A DNA stretch of 64,000 nucleotides, from positions 19,287-83,286 of the forward strand of contig JALCOL010000012.1 of assembly GCA_022649665.1 (NCBI GenBank). The letters run 5' to 3'. Made by a program: the position numbers and the translations under genes. This DNA comes from Enterococcaceae bacterium. Lineage in GTDB: Bacteria > Bacillota > Bacilli > Lactobacillales > Enterococcaceae. Shown piece by piece: positions 1-8,543 of this stretch; within the stretch, counting starts at the first letter, position 1; each line of letters begins with the position of its first letter. Below the pieces are notes generated by a model, which ran no database searches, had not been told where the DNA came from, and worked only from the letters and a program-made list of their open reading frames with translations.

Positions 1-630
1 CTCTTGCCTGACTTTCACGGTAAAACCGTGCTCGATCTGGGTTGCGGTTACGGCTGGCACTGTAAATATGCTGCCGAACACGGCGCAAAAAAGGTGATCG
101 GCGTCGACATTTCGCAAAAAATGCTGACAACCGCCCGAGCGAAAAATAGTGCGCCGGCGATCACTTATTTGCAGCATGATCTAATGACAGTCGCCTTCCC
201 GCCGAAATCTTTCGAGATCGTCTTGAGTTCGCTTGTCTTTCATTATCTGCCTTCCTTTGATGCGGTCGCAAAAAAAGTCCATACATTTTTACAGCCAAAC
301 GGCCGCTTTATTTTTTCCGTCGAGCATCCGATTTTCACCGCTTCCGGCACGCAAGACTGGGAATACGATGCACACGGCACTATCAAACATTTCCCAGTAG
401 ACCGCTATTTTGACGAAGGAGTACGAAAACCGCGTTTTTTAGGGATCCAAACGAAGAAATACCACCGGACACTGACAACGTATCTCGAAGGTCTGCTTGC
501 GAACGGCTTTCGTCTCGATCATGTGGTTGAACCGCGGCCGCCTGAGGAAATGCGCGACCTTCCGGGGATGAAAGATGAGCTCCGCCGACCGATGATGTTG
601 ATCATCGCCGCAACGAAAATCGCGAGATAA
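1..630 (+). CDS. class I SAM-dependent methyltransferase, 5' end cut off by window edge
   Basis: The frame is open to the first base, so the true start lies upstream of the window. The visible 209 residues hold methyltransferase motif I (VLDLGCGYGWHC), the acidic residue of motif II (GVDIS) and the post-I region ending in an FSVEHPIF stretch, as in ubiE/Tam-like small-molecule methyltransferases. The protein would be a cytoplasmic enzyme that moves a methyl group from SAM to an unknown acceptor. The usual family length is about 240 residues, so only some 35 are missing. It stands alone and ends before a bidirectional terminator. The substrate cannot be inferred. Confidence 0.8.
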   Translation, partial: LLPDFHGKTVLDLGCGYGWHCKYAAEHGAKKVIGVDISQKMLTTARAKNSAPAITYLQHDLMTVAFPPKSFEIVLSSLVFHYLPSFDAVAKKVHTFLQPNGRFIFSVEHPIFTASGTQDWEYDAHGTIKHFPVDRYFDEGVRKPRFLGIQTKKYHRTLTTYLEGLLANGFRLDHVVEPRPPEEMRDLPGMKDELRRPMMLIIAATKIAR

Positions 631-690
631 CTGCTTCTGCTCATCTCAAATAAGTTATCCTATGCTAGGACTACCCGCTGAACACAAAAA

Positions 691-725
691 GAGAAAGCCG
701 AAAATCAAATCGGCTTTCTCTTTTT
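691..725. terminator. bidirectional intrinsic terminator
   Basis: A 10-bp perfect stem (GAGAAAGCCG / CGGCTTTCTC) with a 10-base loop is flanked by an A-run on the left and a T-run on the right. It therefore can end both the plus-strand methyltransferase transcript and the minus-strand DUF364 operon, which converge here. Confidence 0.85.
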
Positions 726-754
726 GTCTGCACAGTTTCCTGCAAGCTGCTTCT

Positions 755-1528
755 TTAGAGATCCAAACTGACCATTTGCCCGAAGTTAAAAATCTCCATC
801 TGTCGGCCTTGCGCAACAGCCTCGAACAATTCATCTTGTTCGATCGCCAAAAAGCCTGAAAGATTGTTCGCACCATGATCCGCCAAAATCGGCGACATCG
901 GCACACTCGGACCGACCATCGCGATCTTGACTTTCCCTTTGCTCACTTCAAAAAGCCGCGGGAGGGTTTTGTTTGTCAGCGTAACCCCGGTGATAAACGC
1001 GAAATCCTGCTCCGCCAGCAAGTATTCGCTGGCACTTGCCGGAAAATCACCGTCTTGCGGCTGTTGTTCAAAAATCGACAGCTCGCACAGCGGACCGTAT
1101 TGCTGTTCGATGAACGGAAAATGTCCGATGATCCCGACTTTTTTGCCTTTCACTTCATCGGCAAACGCAATAAAGGCTTCCTGTTTTTTGCGTTCCGCCA
1201 GCGTTTTGTTTTTTAGCGGTTTCGTTTTGAACCCGGGAAGCGGTGTTAAAAACTCGCGCCGATTGTAGTAGGCATTGATCGCTGCCATCCCTAGCGATGC
1301 TTCGATGAAATTCCAGGATTTAACCAGCTGAGCAGCTTCTTTAAGCGGCTTGCCGATCATGTTTTCACTCATCAGGCGCGGGCGGCTTGTCCCACGCACC
1401 GTCATCACAACCCCCAAATTTGTTTGTGTCTGCACACAAGTCCAATCAGATGCTGCCACGCAGCGCTCGATCGTTTCAGTGCTTTCAATACCGTCGATCA
1501 ATTGATCATAGATTTCCCAACTGCTCAT
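755..1528 (-). CDS. DUF4213/DUF364 putative heavy-metal chelation protein
   Basis: The protein of 257 residues has the two-part layout of the DUF4213 (N-terminal) plus DUF364 (Rossmann-like C-terminal) family. Visible hallmarks are the GTSRPR segment, KVGIIGHFPF, the FITGVTLTNKTLPRLF stretch and the MVGPSVPMSP loop. The family is annotated as heavy-metal chelating, with no proven reaction. I chose the ATG at 1528 because AGGAGGAATT precedes it; it overlaps the stop of the MoeA-like gene upstream. It is the last gene of a minus-strand operon with a FecCD-type ABC importer and two further enzymes, which fits a role in handling the imported metal or its cofactor. Confidence 0.75.
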   Translation of the reverse strand: MSSWEIYDQLIDGIESTETIERCVAASDWTCVQTQTNLGVVMTVRGTSRPRLMSENMIGKPLKEAAQLVKSWNFIEASLGMAAINAYYNRREFLTPLPGFKTKPLKNKTLAERKKQEAFIAFADEVKGKKVGIIGHFPFIEQQYGPLCELSIFEQQPQDGDFPASASEYLLAEQDFAFITGVTLTNKTLPRLFEVSKGKVKIAMVGPSVPMSPILADHGANNLSGFLAIEQDELFEAVAQGRQMEIFNFGQMVSLDL

Positions 1529-1536
1529 AATTCCTC

Positions 1537-2715
1537 CTATTCGATCCATTCAACGTCGATCAGTTCCCCAGGATGAAAACCCAGATTCCCGCGTTCAAGG
1601 ATCCGCTGCCCGTTTGAACTCAAAACTTGCCCCATTGCTCCGCCTCTAGGCGACAAGAAGATCGCCTCATAGGCGTCGCCGTTTTTCATGAGTTCCATTC
1701 GGCATAAAAAGTCTGCCAACCCCGGTCCACCGCATTCATTTTTCATTTTAGCTTGAACTTTTGCTTTTTCAGGTACTTGCGTTCCGTAGTAATGTGCGAT
1801 GATATGGCTGACGCACCAATCCAGCCCAAAATATGTTGCGACCGGCGGACCAGGAATATTGAGCACCGGTGTTTCGCCGATCATCGCCAGACAGAGCGGC
1901 CGACCAGGCGCTGCTTTGACACCGTGGCAGATCACCTCACCCATGCGTTCCAATATCCCAGCATTGTAATCTTCTTTGCCGCGCGCCGATCCGCCGTTGA
2001 TCAGCACAAGATCAGCTTGCGTAAGCGCGTCCTGCAGAGTCGCTTCAAGATCTGTTGTGATGTCTTTAACGATCGGGTAAATCAGCGGTTCGACCCCAAA
2101 TTTCTCCAGAGTCGCTTGGACCATCAAGCTGTTGCAGTCGATCATCTGTCCTCTTTTGGGGAGGCTTCTGAGCGGAACCAATTCGCTGCCAGTCGGAATG
2201 AAAGCGACTTTTAGTTTTTGATACACCGGGATGCGGGTGTTTCCGCTCAAGGCAAACGCCGCAAGATCAGTCGGCCGGATCCGCCGCTGCTTTTTACTGA
2301 CGAAGTCGCCAGCTTTGATCGTCGAACCGCGGTCGGCAATGTTTTCACCTTTTTCAATGGACGGTTCTAAAAAATGCAGACCGCCATTTTCCAAAAAATC
2401 AACTTTTTCGACCATGATCACCGTATCAAAGCCATCCGGAAAATCATCACCCGTATCTGCGTAAGCATAATCGCGGCCGAGTTGCCAATTTTCCGTTTTC
2501 TGTTCATCGGCAAGATACTGCGCGTAAGAAAAAGCGATCCCATTGAGCTTTGCGGCCCGATAAATCGGAAACGTCATTTTCGATGTCAAATCTGCTGCTA
2601 GGATCCGGTCCAGTGATGCTTCGATCGGCACCCACTCGATCGCCGGCTTTGCATGCCACTTGCTATCAATTGCTTCCAACACTTCTTCACGTGTCGGGTA
2701 TCCATCAAATTTCAT
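1537..2715 (-). CDS. MoeA-like molybdopterin-binding protein, divergent
   Basis: At 392 residues it has the normal length and domain order of MoeA (molybdopterin molybdenumtransferase), with the MoCF-binding fold around residues 165-315 (PTGSEL, INGGSARGKEDY, APGRP, NIPGPPVA). True MoeA inserts molybdate into adenylated molybdopterin. Key motifs have drifted: the DGYAV loop reads LNGIAF, the GGVSVGDKDF loop reads GGSARGKEDY, and PGNPV reads PGPPV. No moa, mob or mog gene is present in the window. It may be a paralogue with another ligand, working with the neighbouring DUF364 protein and ABC importer. The assignment to the family is solid, the function is not. Confidence 0.7.
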   Translation of the reverse strand: MKFDGYPTREEVLEAIDSKWHAKPAIEWVPIEASLDRILAADLTSKMTFPIYRAAKLNGIAFSYAQYLADEQKTENWQLGRDYAYADTGDDFPDGFDTVIMVEKVDFLENGGLHFLEPSIEKGENIADRGSTIKAGDFVSKKQRRIRPTDLAAFALSGNTRIPVYQKLKVAFIPTGSELVPLRSLPKRGQMIDCNSLMVQATLEKFGVEPLIYPIVKDITTDLEATLQDALTQADLVLINGGSARGKEDYNAGILERMGEVICHGVKAAPGRPLCLAMIGETPVLNIPGPPVATYFGLDWCVSHIIAHYYGTQVPEKAKVQAKMKNECGGPGLADFLCRMELMKNGDAYEAIFLSPRGGAMGQVLSSNGQRILERGNLGFHPGELIDVEWIE

Positions 2716-2730
2716 TGATCTTCCCTCGCT

Positions 2731-3882
2731 TTACTCCGCTTGATTGACTGAATGCGCCAACAACTCATTCACCTCATCATCCGTCAGATCTTTATGATAG
2801 AACAAGCTGTAAAACTCTTTTGTTTGCTTGACAATATCGATTTTGTAGACATCTGGATACAGCAAGTTGGCGATCCACTGGATACCTAAGAAGCGGTTGA
2901 CGGACGGCGGACGATCGATCCAATTATACGGGGAACCCGGCATAACGTAGACCCGGCCATCTTTGACCGCTTTGATGTTTGCCCAATTCGGATCGGTTGT
3001 GATCTTCGAATAAGCACCACCCATATCTTCTCCCCAAGTAATAATGACTTCCGGATTCCAGGTGATCACCTGCTCCAAAGAAACCTTGCTCATGCCGCTG
3101 CCGGCTTTTTCTTCGACACTGGCAACGTTTTTTGCACCGGCGATCTTTAGTGCAGCCGCATGACTTGAAGTTTCCGGTTCAGTCGTCAGCCCATCTGCTT
3201 GTTCAGCATAATAAACCGAAACGCGTTTATCTTCAGGGATCGTTGCCACTTTTTCTTTAACATCTTTCAAAACTTTCTCACAATAATCAGATAATTTCTT
3301 GGCTTCTTTTTCTTTTCCAAAAATTTTGCCTAGCAGCTGATAACTCTCTTCAACTTTTTCCATGCTGCCATCCACCGTTACTACCGGGATTTTCGTCTGG
3401 TTTTGGAGCTTATCGGCCTCGCTGATCGCATTGTCGTCGATCTTGTTCGGTCCGATCGAGAAGATGATCTGCGCTCCTGACTCAACGATTTTTTCGATAT
3501 TCATCTTACTGCCGGACTGCATACCGCCCAAATTTTCGAGCTTCTGCAATTGCGGGAGCAGATATTTCTTTTCTCCCGGACGCAGATCATATGGCAATCC
3601 TGCCAATTTGTCCGGCACCAATGTGTAAATATAGATCATTCCTAAAGGACTGGTGAAAAATACTTTTTTGATTTTATCTGGTGCCGGGATTTCGACTTTT
3701 CGGTCGGCAGCGTCTTTGATCGTGACTTTATCAGCATTTTTCTTTGTAGATTTTGCGGTGTTTGCCGTTTTCGCCGAAGAGCTCGTTGCACTCTTCGCTG
3801 CGCCGCACGCTGCCAGCATCGGCAAGAGCAGCGTCAAAACGACTCCGATCAGAAAAAATTTTTTCAAAACTTTCTTGCTCAT
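2731..3882 (-). CDS. ABC importer substrate-binding lipoprotein (PF01497 type)
   Basis: This binding protein of the iron-siderophore/B12/molybdate class begins with a lipoprotein signal peptide (LLPMLAAC) and continues with the two-lobe fold: VFFTSPLGMIY, IEKIVESGAQIIFS, then LEQVITWNPEVIITW. It would sit on the outer face of the membrane and hand its ligand to the fused permease-ATPase next to it. The ATG at 3882 follows AAGGGGGAAC and overlaps the upstream stop as ATGA, so the two genes are translationally coupled. The ligand may be an iron chelate, heme, corrinoid or an oxyanion such as molybdate; the neighbours (MoeA-like, DUF364) favour a metal or oxyanion. Confidence 0.85.
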   Translation of the reverse strand: MSKKVLKKFFLIGVVLTLLLPMLAACGAAKSATSSSAKTANTAKSTKKNADKVTIKDAADRKVEIPAPDKIKKVFFTSPLGMIYIYTLVPDKLAGLPYDLRPGEKKYLLPQLQKLENLGGMQSGSKMNIEKIVESGAQIIFSIGPNKIDDNAISEADKLQNQTKIPVVTVDGSMEKVEESYQLLGKIFGKEKEAKKLSDYCEKVLKDVKEKVATIPEDKRVSVYYAEQADGLTTEPETSSHAAALKIAGAKNVASVEEKAGSGMSKVSLEQVITWNPEVIITWGEDMGGAYSKITTDPNWANIKAVKDGRVYVMPGSPYNWIDRPPSVNRFLGIQWIANLLYPDVYKIDIVKQTKEFYSLFYHKDLTDDEVNELLAHSVNQAE

Positions 3883-5738
3883 TTTGTTCCCCCTTGTTTG
3901 TTGCATTTTTGGTCAAACTGCAGATTTGGAACACAGGTTTTCGTTGAACGTTCACGGTCGAGTTCGATATCCGCCACTTTTAAATTGGTCGCATAAATAT
4001 CGCGAAGTGCGGCTTCCGTCAGCTGATCATCCGGCGTTCCCTGTACGTAGATTTCACCTTCTTTCATGACGATCACTTTATCAGCAAAATTGAAGACATG
4101 GTTGGGATTATGAGTCACCATAATGATCCCTTTGTCATCAAAGCGCACCAATTTGAAGATTTCTTCCAGCACCCGATATTCATTTCCAAAATCCAGATTG
4201 GCGGTCGGTTCATCCATCAAAATAAAATCCGTCTTTTGAACGAGAGTCCGCGCGATCATCGTCAGCTGCTGCTGGCCGCCGCTCAGCTCGGTGTATGGCG
4301 CTTGGGCAAAGCGCTGGATCTGCAAGCGTTCCATGGCATCGTCGACTAATGCCAGATCTTCCTTTTTGGGACTTCGATTCTTCCCCAAATAAGGTGTTCT
4401 TCCCATCGTGATCACATCTTTGACTAAAAAAGGAAACGGTGCCGAGTGGACTTGCGGGATATAGGCCACTTTTTGCGCAAATTTTTTCTCACTGATCGTT
4501 GAGACTTGCTGACCGTCCAGCAGCACTTGCCCATGAAGCGGTTTTAAAAAGCCGAGCATCGCCTTCAAAAGAGTCGTCTTCCCGCAGCCGTTGGCCCCTA
4601 AAATGCAAATGAATTCGCCGCGCTTTGCCGCAAGTGTGATCTCGTTGATGATCACCTTTTTGCCGTAGCCGGCTACTAGATTCTCTACTTCGATCATTGG
4701 CTCCACCCTTTTGTATAATTCCGCAAGATAAACATAAAAAAACGGCACGCCGAGAATCGCGGTGATGATCCCGATCGGCGGTTCAACTGTCCAAATCCCG
4801 CGAATGCATGTATCGACCAACAGCAAATAACTCGCACCCAAAAGAATCGAGGCACTCAACAAACGTTTAAAATTCGGCCCCACCATTGCCCGCGCGACAT
4901 GCGGGATCACAACCCCGACCCAGCCGATAATGCCCGAGATCGAAACGCAAGCACCGATCAAAAGTGTTGTTCCCAAGATAACTTGTGCTCGAACTCTGCG
5001 TGTATTCACCCCTAAACTGCGCGCTTCTTCCTCACCGAAAGATAAAACATTCAGTTCCCACTTTTGTGTCAGCAGCAAAAAGAAGCCGACCGCAAAAGGC
5101 AGGAGACCTGCCACCAGCTCGTTTTGACTGATTGAACTGAAACCGCCCATCAGCCAAAAAGTGATCGCCGGCAATTTATCATCGGTATCGGCGACGATCT
5201 TGATGTAAGAGATCGCGGCCGATAGCAAACTGGAGACCAGCATTCCGCCGAGTACCAGTCCCAAAATCGGATCTTTTGCCACGATCTTGTTGATCAGCAT
5301 CGTCAAAAAAACTGACAGCAGACAAAATACAAACGCATAGATCTCCACGACGATGGTCGATTTCGACCACAAAAGTGCTAAAGAAGCCCCCACTCCTGCA
5401 CCTGCCGAAGCCCCCAGCACATCGGGCGAAACAAGCGGATTTCGAAAGATCCCCTGATAGACCGCTCCCGAGATCGAAAGTGCCGCCCCAACTAATAAGG
5501 CGGTCAAAACCCGCGGGATCCGAATACTGAACAGAACCGTCTCCATATTGGGATCACTGATTTGACTAGGGTCAGCAAAGTGGTAATAGATCGTATGCAG
5601 CAGCTCCTTGATCGTCATCGCGTAAGGACCGATCACAAAAGAACCGATGAAAATCACGACCGGCAAACTGAATAACAAAATGTATAAGATTTTTTTTGAT
5701 TTTTGATCTGCTGCTACATTTTCTCGAGAATGATCCAC
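3879..5738 (-). CDS. FecCD-type ABC permease fused to its ATPase
   Basis: One 619-residue frame holds a complete FecCD permease (about residues 1-345, eight or more membrane segments, RIPRVLTALLVGAALSISG, IPHVAR) followed at once by a complete ABC ATPase (Walker A GANGCGKTT, signature LSGGQQQ, Walker B FILMDEP, H-loop MVTHN). These are usually two proteins. The junction reads KRVEPMIEVENL, and the DNA still has a GGTGGAG ribosome-site-like motif just before the internal ATG, so the fusion looks recent and the ATPase may also be made alone. It imports the ligand of the adjacent lipoprotein. A C-terminal tail of about 25 residues follows the ATPase core. Confidence 0.85.
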   Translation of the reverse strand: MDHSRENVAADQKSKKILYILLFSLPVVIFIGSFVIGPYAMTIKELLHTIYYHFADPSQISDPNMETVLFSIRIPRVLTALLVGAALSISGAVYQGIFRNPLVSPDVLGASAGAGVGASLALLWSKSTIVVEIYAFVFCLLSVFLTMLINKIVAKDPILGLVLGGMLVSSLLSAAISYIKIVADTDDKLPAITFWLMGGFSSISQNELVAGLLPFAVGFFLLLTQKWELNVLSFGEEEARSLGVNTRRVRAQVILGTTLLIGACVSISGIIGWVGVVIPHVARAMVGPNFKRLLSASILLGASYLLLVDTCIRGIWTVEPPIGIITAILGVPFFYVYLAELYKRVEPMIEVENLVAGYGKKVIINEITLAAKRGEFICILGANGCGKTTLLKAMLGFLKPLHGQVLLDGQQVSTISEKKFAQKVAYIPQVHSAPFPFLVKDVITMGRTPYLGKNRSPKKEDLALVDDAMERLQIQRFAQAPYTELSGGQQQLTMIARTLVQKTDFILMDEPTANLDFGNEYRVLEEIFKLVRFDDKGIIMVTHNPNHVFNFADKVIVMKEGEIYVQGTPDDQLTEAALRDIYATNLKVADIELDRERSTKTCVPNLQFDQKCNKQGGTK

Positions 5739-6331
5739 CGTCCGCGCTCCTTTGAATCGATTATTTTTGCTTGGACTCCCCAGCTTGAAAATTTCTGATG
5801 AAGTTCAGCCGTCGAAAGTTTGTGCTGATTTTTCATAACTGAGTGCGGCCAATTCGGATCAAGCGCTTTCATCTTTTGATCGATGATTTTTTGCGTTTCA
5901 GCATTGCCCATCCCACCGCCGATGTACGTTTTTCCGCCCGGTTTCAAAACGCGGTAGATTTCACGGAATGCCAGATCGATATTCTGCCAAAATCCCATCG
6001 AACCGCGGCTGATCACCAAATCAAAGGAATTATCGCTGAAATCGAGGGCATGGATATCTTGCACACTCGCATGTCCCTTTTGTGACAATCCAACTTCCGC
6101 CAGTCGGGTTTGTGCGATCTCGATTGCTTGCGGATGAATATCGACCAGCTCGCCATTCATTTTTGTCAATTTCAGCATCGCGATCCCTAAATGTCCCCCG
6201 CCGCAGCCGACGTCAAGCAGCCGGCCGCTGGTGATCCCAGTTTCTTTCACGATGTCGGCTGCAATAATCGGATAGATCGGTCCAAATATCGTTTCGGCGA
6301 TCTCGTCAAATGAATATTCCGGATCTTTCAT
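5714..6331 (-). CDS. class I SAM-dependent methyltransferase of the metal-uptake operon
   Basis: The 205-residue enzyme shows motif I (LLDVGCGGGHLG), an acidic residue in ELVDIHPQ, the post-II sequence DLVISRGSMGFW and a motif III region (RVLKPGGKTYIGGG), all typical of Methyltransf_11/25 enzymes. I set the start at the ATG at 6331 because AAGGAGGAAAAAG lies before it. It is the first gene of the operon and overlaps the next gene by 25 bases. An acceptor cannot be named; in this setting a metal ligand, porphyrin/corrinoid or small chelator is possible. Confidence 0.75.
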   Translation of the reverse strand: MKDPEYSFDEIAETIFGPIYPIIAADIVKETGITSGRLLDVGCGGGHLGIAMLKLTKMNGELVDIHPQAIEIAQTRLAEVGLSQKGHASVQDIHALDFSDNSFDLVISRGSMGFWQNIDLAFREIYRVLKPGGKTYIGGGMGNAETQKIIDQKMKALDPNWPHSVMKNQHKLSTAELHQKFSSWGVQAKIIDSKERGRWIILEKM

Positions 6332-6439
6332 GTGCTTTTTCCTCCTTGGTGGCGCTTTCAATTCTTCTTAGTTTCTAAACGAGTCCCTTCCGTTGTGATC
6401 GCCATTTTCGTTATACTCAAATAATATAACCCTCATCAT

Positions 6440-6468
6440 AGAATATTAAGAATCGATCAAAAAGTCAA
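6440..6468 (-). promoter_or_regulatory. sigma-A-like promoter of the metal-uptake operon
   Basis: On the minus strand, TTGACT (6463-6468) is followed after 17 bases by TATTCT (6440-6445). This is a good match to a housekeeping promoter and lies about 110 bases before the start of the first operon gene. Confidence 0.65.
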
Positions 6469-6535
6469 CATTAAAAAAAATATTTTCTTCTTGTTCTATA
6501 ATTAAAGAAGACTATATTTATCATTATTGTTTAAT

Positions 6536-6554
6536 GATAATGATTACCATTATT
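6536..6554. promoter_or_regulatory. Fur-like box
   Basis: GATAATGATTACCATTATT matches 16 of 19 bases of the classical Fur consensus. It lies about 70 bases upstream of the -35 element of the metal-uptake operon. Fur, Zur and PerR boxes resemble each other, so the controlling metal is not certain, but iron-linked control of this operon is the simplest reading. Confidence 0.6.
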
Positions 6555-6558
6555 TTCA

Positions 6559-6595
6559 TAAAAAAGAGCTGGGACATAAGTCTTGTCATAGTCCC
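6559..6595 (-). terminator. probable terminator of the EFR1-type gene
   Basis: Read on the minus strand, GGGAC and GTCCC arms bracket an AT-rich loop and are followed by AGCTCTTTTTT. A similar GGGCTATGACA hairpin occurs at 17694-17723, so the element may be a small dispersed repeat used as terminator. Confidence 0.5.
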
Positions 6596-6681
6596 GACAT
6601 CTGAATAAACGATTTCCCAAATGTAATTTTTCGGCTTATTTCTTGAAGCTGAGCACTTTTGTCACAACCTTTTGTTTGCTG

Positions 6682-7476
6682 TCAGCGAAGATCATGTTCT
6701 TTTTCATAGAGTATTCTAGAAAACTTTTTGTGTACGTATTGTCCGTGATGCTGGGTTTTTTGATCATATTGAATCGCAAACACCGGACAATGATGCAAAC
6801 AGCGCAGACACATCATGCATTTTTCCTTGAGCCAAACCGGATGTTTTTCCTGCATTTCGATCGCTTTGATCGGACAATCCTTTGCACAAAGGCCGCAGCT
6901 GATGCACTTCTCTTTGTCCACATGCAGATGGCTGGTTTGGCGGTCTTTCTCATATTTCTTACGACCGATCGCCGCTAAAAAATATGGAAGTTCCCGCTCC
7001 ATATAGTCGCCGATCGCTTGTTCTTTGACTTTTGCGATCACACTGTCGATTGCTTCTTCAGCTTTTTTATTTTTCTTTTGGACTTTTTCTTTGTCAGATA
7101 AATCAAAAATCACCGTCCAAGTATCCGGCATTTTCACACTGTATTGCGCTTGAAGAACAAAGCCTTTTTTCAGCAGCTCTTTTTCAGCTGCTCTGCCAGT
7201 GTCGCCGCTGATCGTCCCGTAAGTCGTCACATAGTAGAAATAGGGATCCGCCGCGGTTTTAAAGTGAACTTTTTCAAAAAAATCCCAAACGATGCTCGGC
7301 AAGCTCCAACTGTAGACTGGACAGACAAAGCCGACATTTTCGCCTGACGGAATTTCAAAATCAAGTTGTCCGGTTTGCAGGCATTTCGTGATCGATTTTG
7401 TTTTTTCGCCGGTCGCATAAGCGAGCCGATCAGCAACATATTTACTGTTGCCGGATGCGGTAAAATAAAAGATCAT
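6682..7476 (-). CDS. EFR1-type flavodoxin/2[4Fe-4S] ferredoxin protein
   Basis: The 264-residue protein has a flavodoxin-like N-terminal half (FTASGNSKYVADRLA, an FMN phosphate loop, and VCPVYSWSLP) and a C-terminal ferredoxin half with two CxxCxxCxxxC clusters (CISCGLCAKDCP and CMMCLRCLHHCP). This is the EFrB/EFR1 family of electron-transfer proteins, in which FMN and two 4Fe-4S clusters pass electrons in the cytoplasm. The start follows CTGGAGGGATCTGC. It is transcribed alone, upstream of and in the same direction as the iron-linked operon. Its redox partner is unknown. Confidence 0.85.
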   Translation of the reverse strand: MIFYFTASGNSKYVADRLAYATGEKTKSITKCLQTGQLDFEIPSGENVGFVCPVYSWSLPSIVWDFFEKVHFKTAADPYFYYVTTYGTISGDTGRAAEKELLKKGFVLQAQYSVKMPDTWTVIFDLSDKEKVQKKNKKAEEAIDSVIAKVKEQAIGDYMERELPYFLAAIGRKKYEKDRQTSHLHVDKEKCISCGLCAKDCPIKAIEMQEKHPVWLKEKCMMCLRCLHHCPVFAIQYDQKTQHHGQYVHKKFSRILYEKEHDLR

Positions 7477-7557
7477 GCAGATCCCTCCAGAAGTTTTTTC
7501 TTTCCAACCATCCTATCATGCTGTTGAAAAACAGCACAAATCAAACCCGTGCGTGTT

Positions 7558-8379
7558 TTATATCGCAATCGTCTCACCGCAAGCTAAGTATCTCAGCTGT
7601 TCACCGAGCTGCGTTTTCAAATAACGGTAAGCGTACTTTCCTGTGCAGTGGCAAGTGTAAAATATCGTAGAATACTTGGACAATGCAGCAGCCGTATTTT
7701 CAAGGGATTCCGCTGGTTCTTTTTTGCGCGTGATCGGATTGTACAAGTGAAAACCTGAGATGCAGTAATCGATACCGGACACGCTCCGCCGGTCTGCTGC
7801 TTTCATGATGTTCGCGATCCCCTTATGTGCACAGCCTGAGATCAAATAATTTTTCTCCTTTTCTCTAAGCAGCAAGTATTGTTCATGCGAAAAGTCGTCC
7901 GGCACGATGCGGCCGTTTCGCATTTCATAAAGATTTTTATTCGATCGCGGTGCAGGATTGTCGGCGGCGATGTGCGAAAAAACGACGATTCCTTGATCGA
8001 TTTCGCAAAAATCAGCCAGTTTGTGGATGCGCGTCGAATTTTCCAGCGCTGGATCGATGCCGACAGGGATCTTGATCCCCAGCATCTTCTGGTAATGCGG
8101 GGCAAACACGTGCTCCTGTACATATACTTGCGCCTGTTGATTGATTTTCAAAAAGGCAGCCAATGCCCCGCCGTGATCGACATGCCCATGGGAAAGGATC
8201 GCAAGATCGACTTTTTTCAAGTCGATCTTCAGCCTTTTGGCATTCGCCAGCAACCGCGCACCACTTCCCATATCGAATAAAATCTTGTGTTTTTCAGTCT
8301 CGATATATAAAGACAATCCGTGCTTTGCTTTGATATTCGGCATATTTGTCGTGTTTTCCACTAACGCCGTGATTTTCAT
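7558..8379 (-). CDS. metallo-beta-lactamase-fold hydrolase
   Basis: The 273-residue protein carries the MBL metal motif as LSHGHVDHGG (HxHxDH form), a second histidine in SGCAHKGIANI and a late histidine in CISGFHLYNP. Its overall layout resembles MBL-fold enzymes related to the dihydropteroate-synthase-associated type found in archaea and Firmicutes. It would be a cytoplasmic metal-dependent hydrolase of unknown substrate. The start follows GGAGTGGAATAAA. The gene is divergent from the lactate-oxidase-like gene. Confidence 0.8.
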   Translation of the reverse strand: MKITALVENTTNMPNIKAKHGLSLYIETEKHKILFDMGSGARLLANAKRLKIDLKKVDLAILSHGHVDHGGALAAFLKINQQAQVYVQEHVFAPHYQKMLGIKIPVGIDPALENSTRIHKLADFCEIDQGIVVFSHIAADNPAPRSNKNLYEMRNGRIVPDDFSHEQYLLLREKEKNYLISGCAHKGIANIMKAADRRSVSGIDYCISGFHLYNPITRKKEPAESLENTAAALSKYSTIFYTCHCTGKYAYRYLKTQLGEQLRYLACGETIAI

Positions 8380-8455
8380 TTTATTCCACTCCGTTTCTTC
8401 TGATCACTCTAAGCCTATCACGACTCGCATTCAAATGAAATCGCAGGGCAATCGT

Positions 8456-8485
8456 TTGACCAGAAATGCTCGGAAACGCTATTCT
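8456..8485 (+). promoter_or_regulatory. candidate promoter of the lactate-oxidase-like gene
   Basis: TTGACC (8456-8461) and TATTCT (8480-8485) are separated by 18 bases and lie about 60 bases before the chosen ATG of the next gene. Confidence 0.5.
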
Positions 8486-8543
8486 AGAAACAGGACTTTT
8501 CTTCAAAACTGCAGCCAGCCTTTTCATGAAAGAAGGAGTTTCT

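Noticed and set aside
1537..2715. Complete molybdenum-cofactor synthesis locus
   Set aside because: Only one MoeA-like gene, with altered motifs, is present; no moaA-E, mobA or mogA lies in the window.
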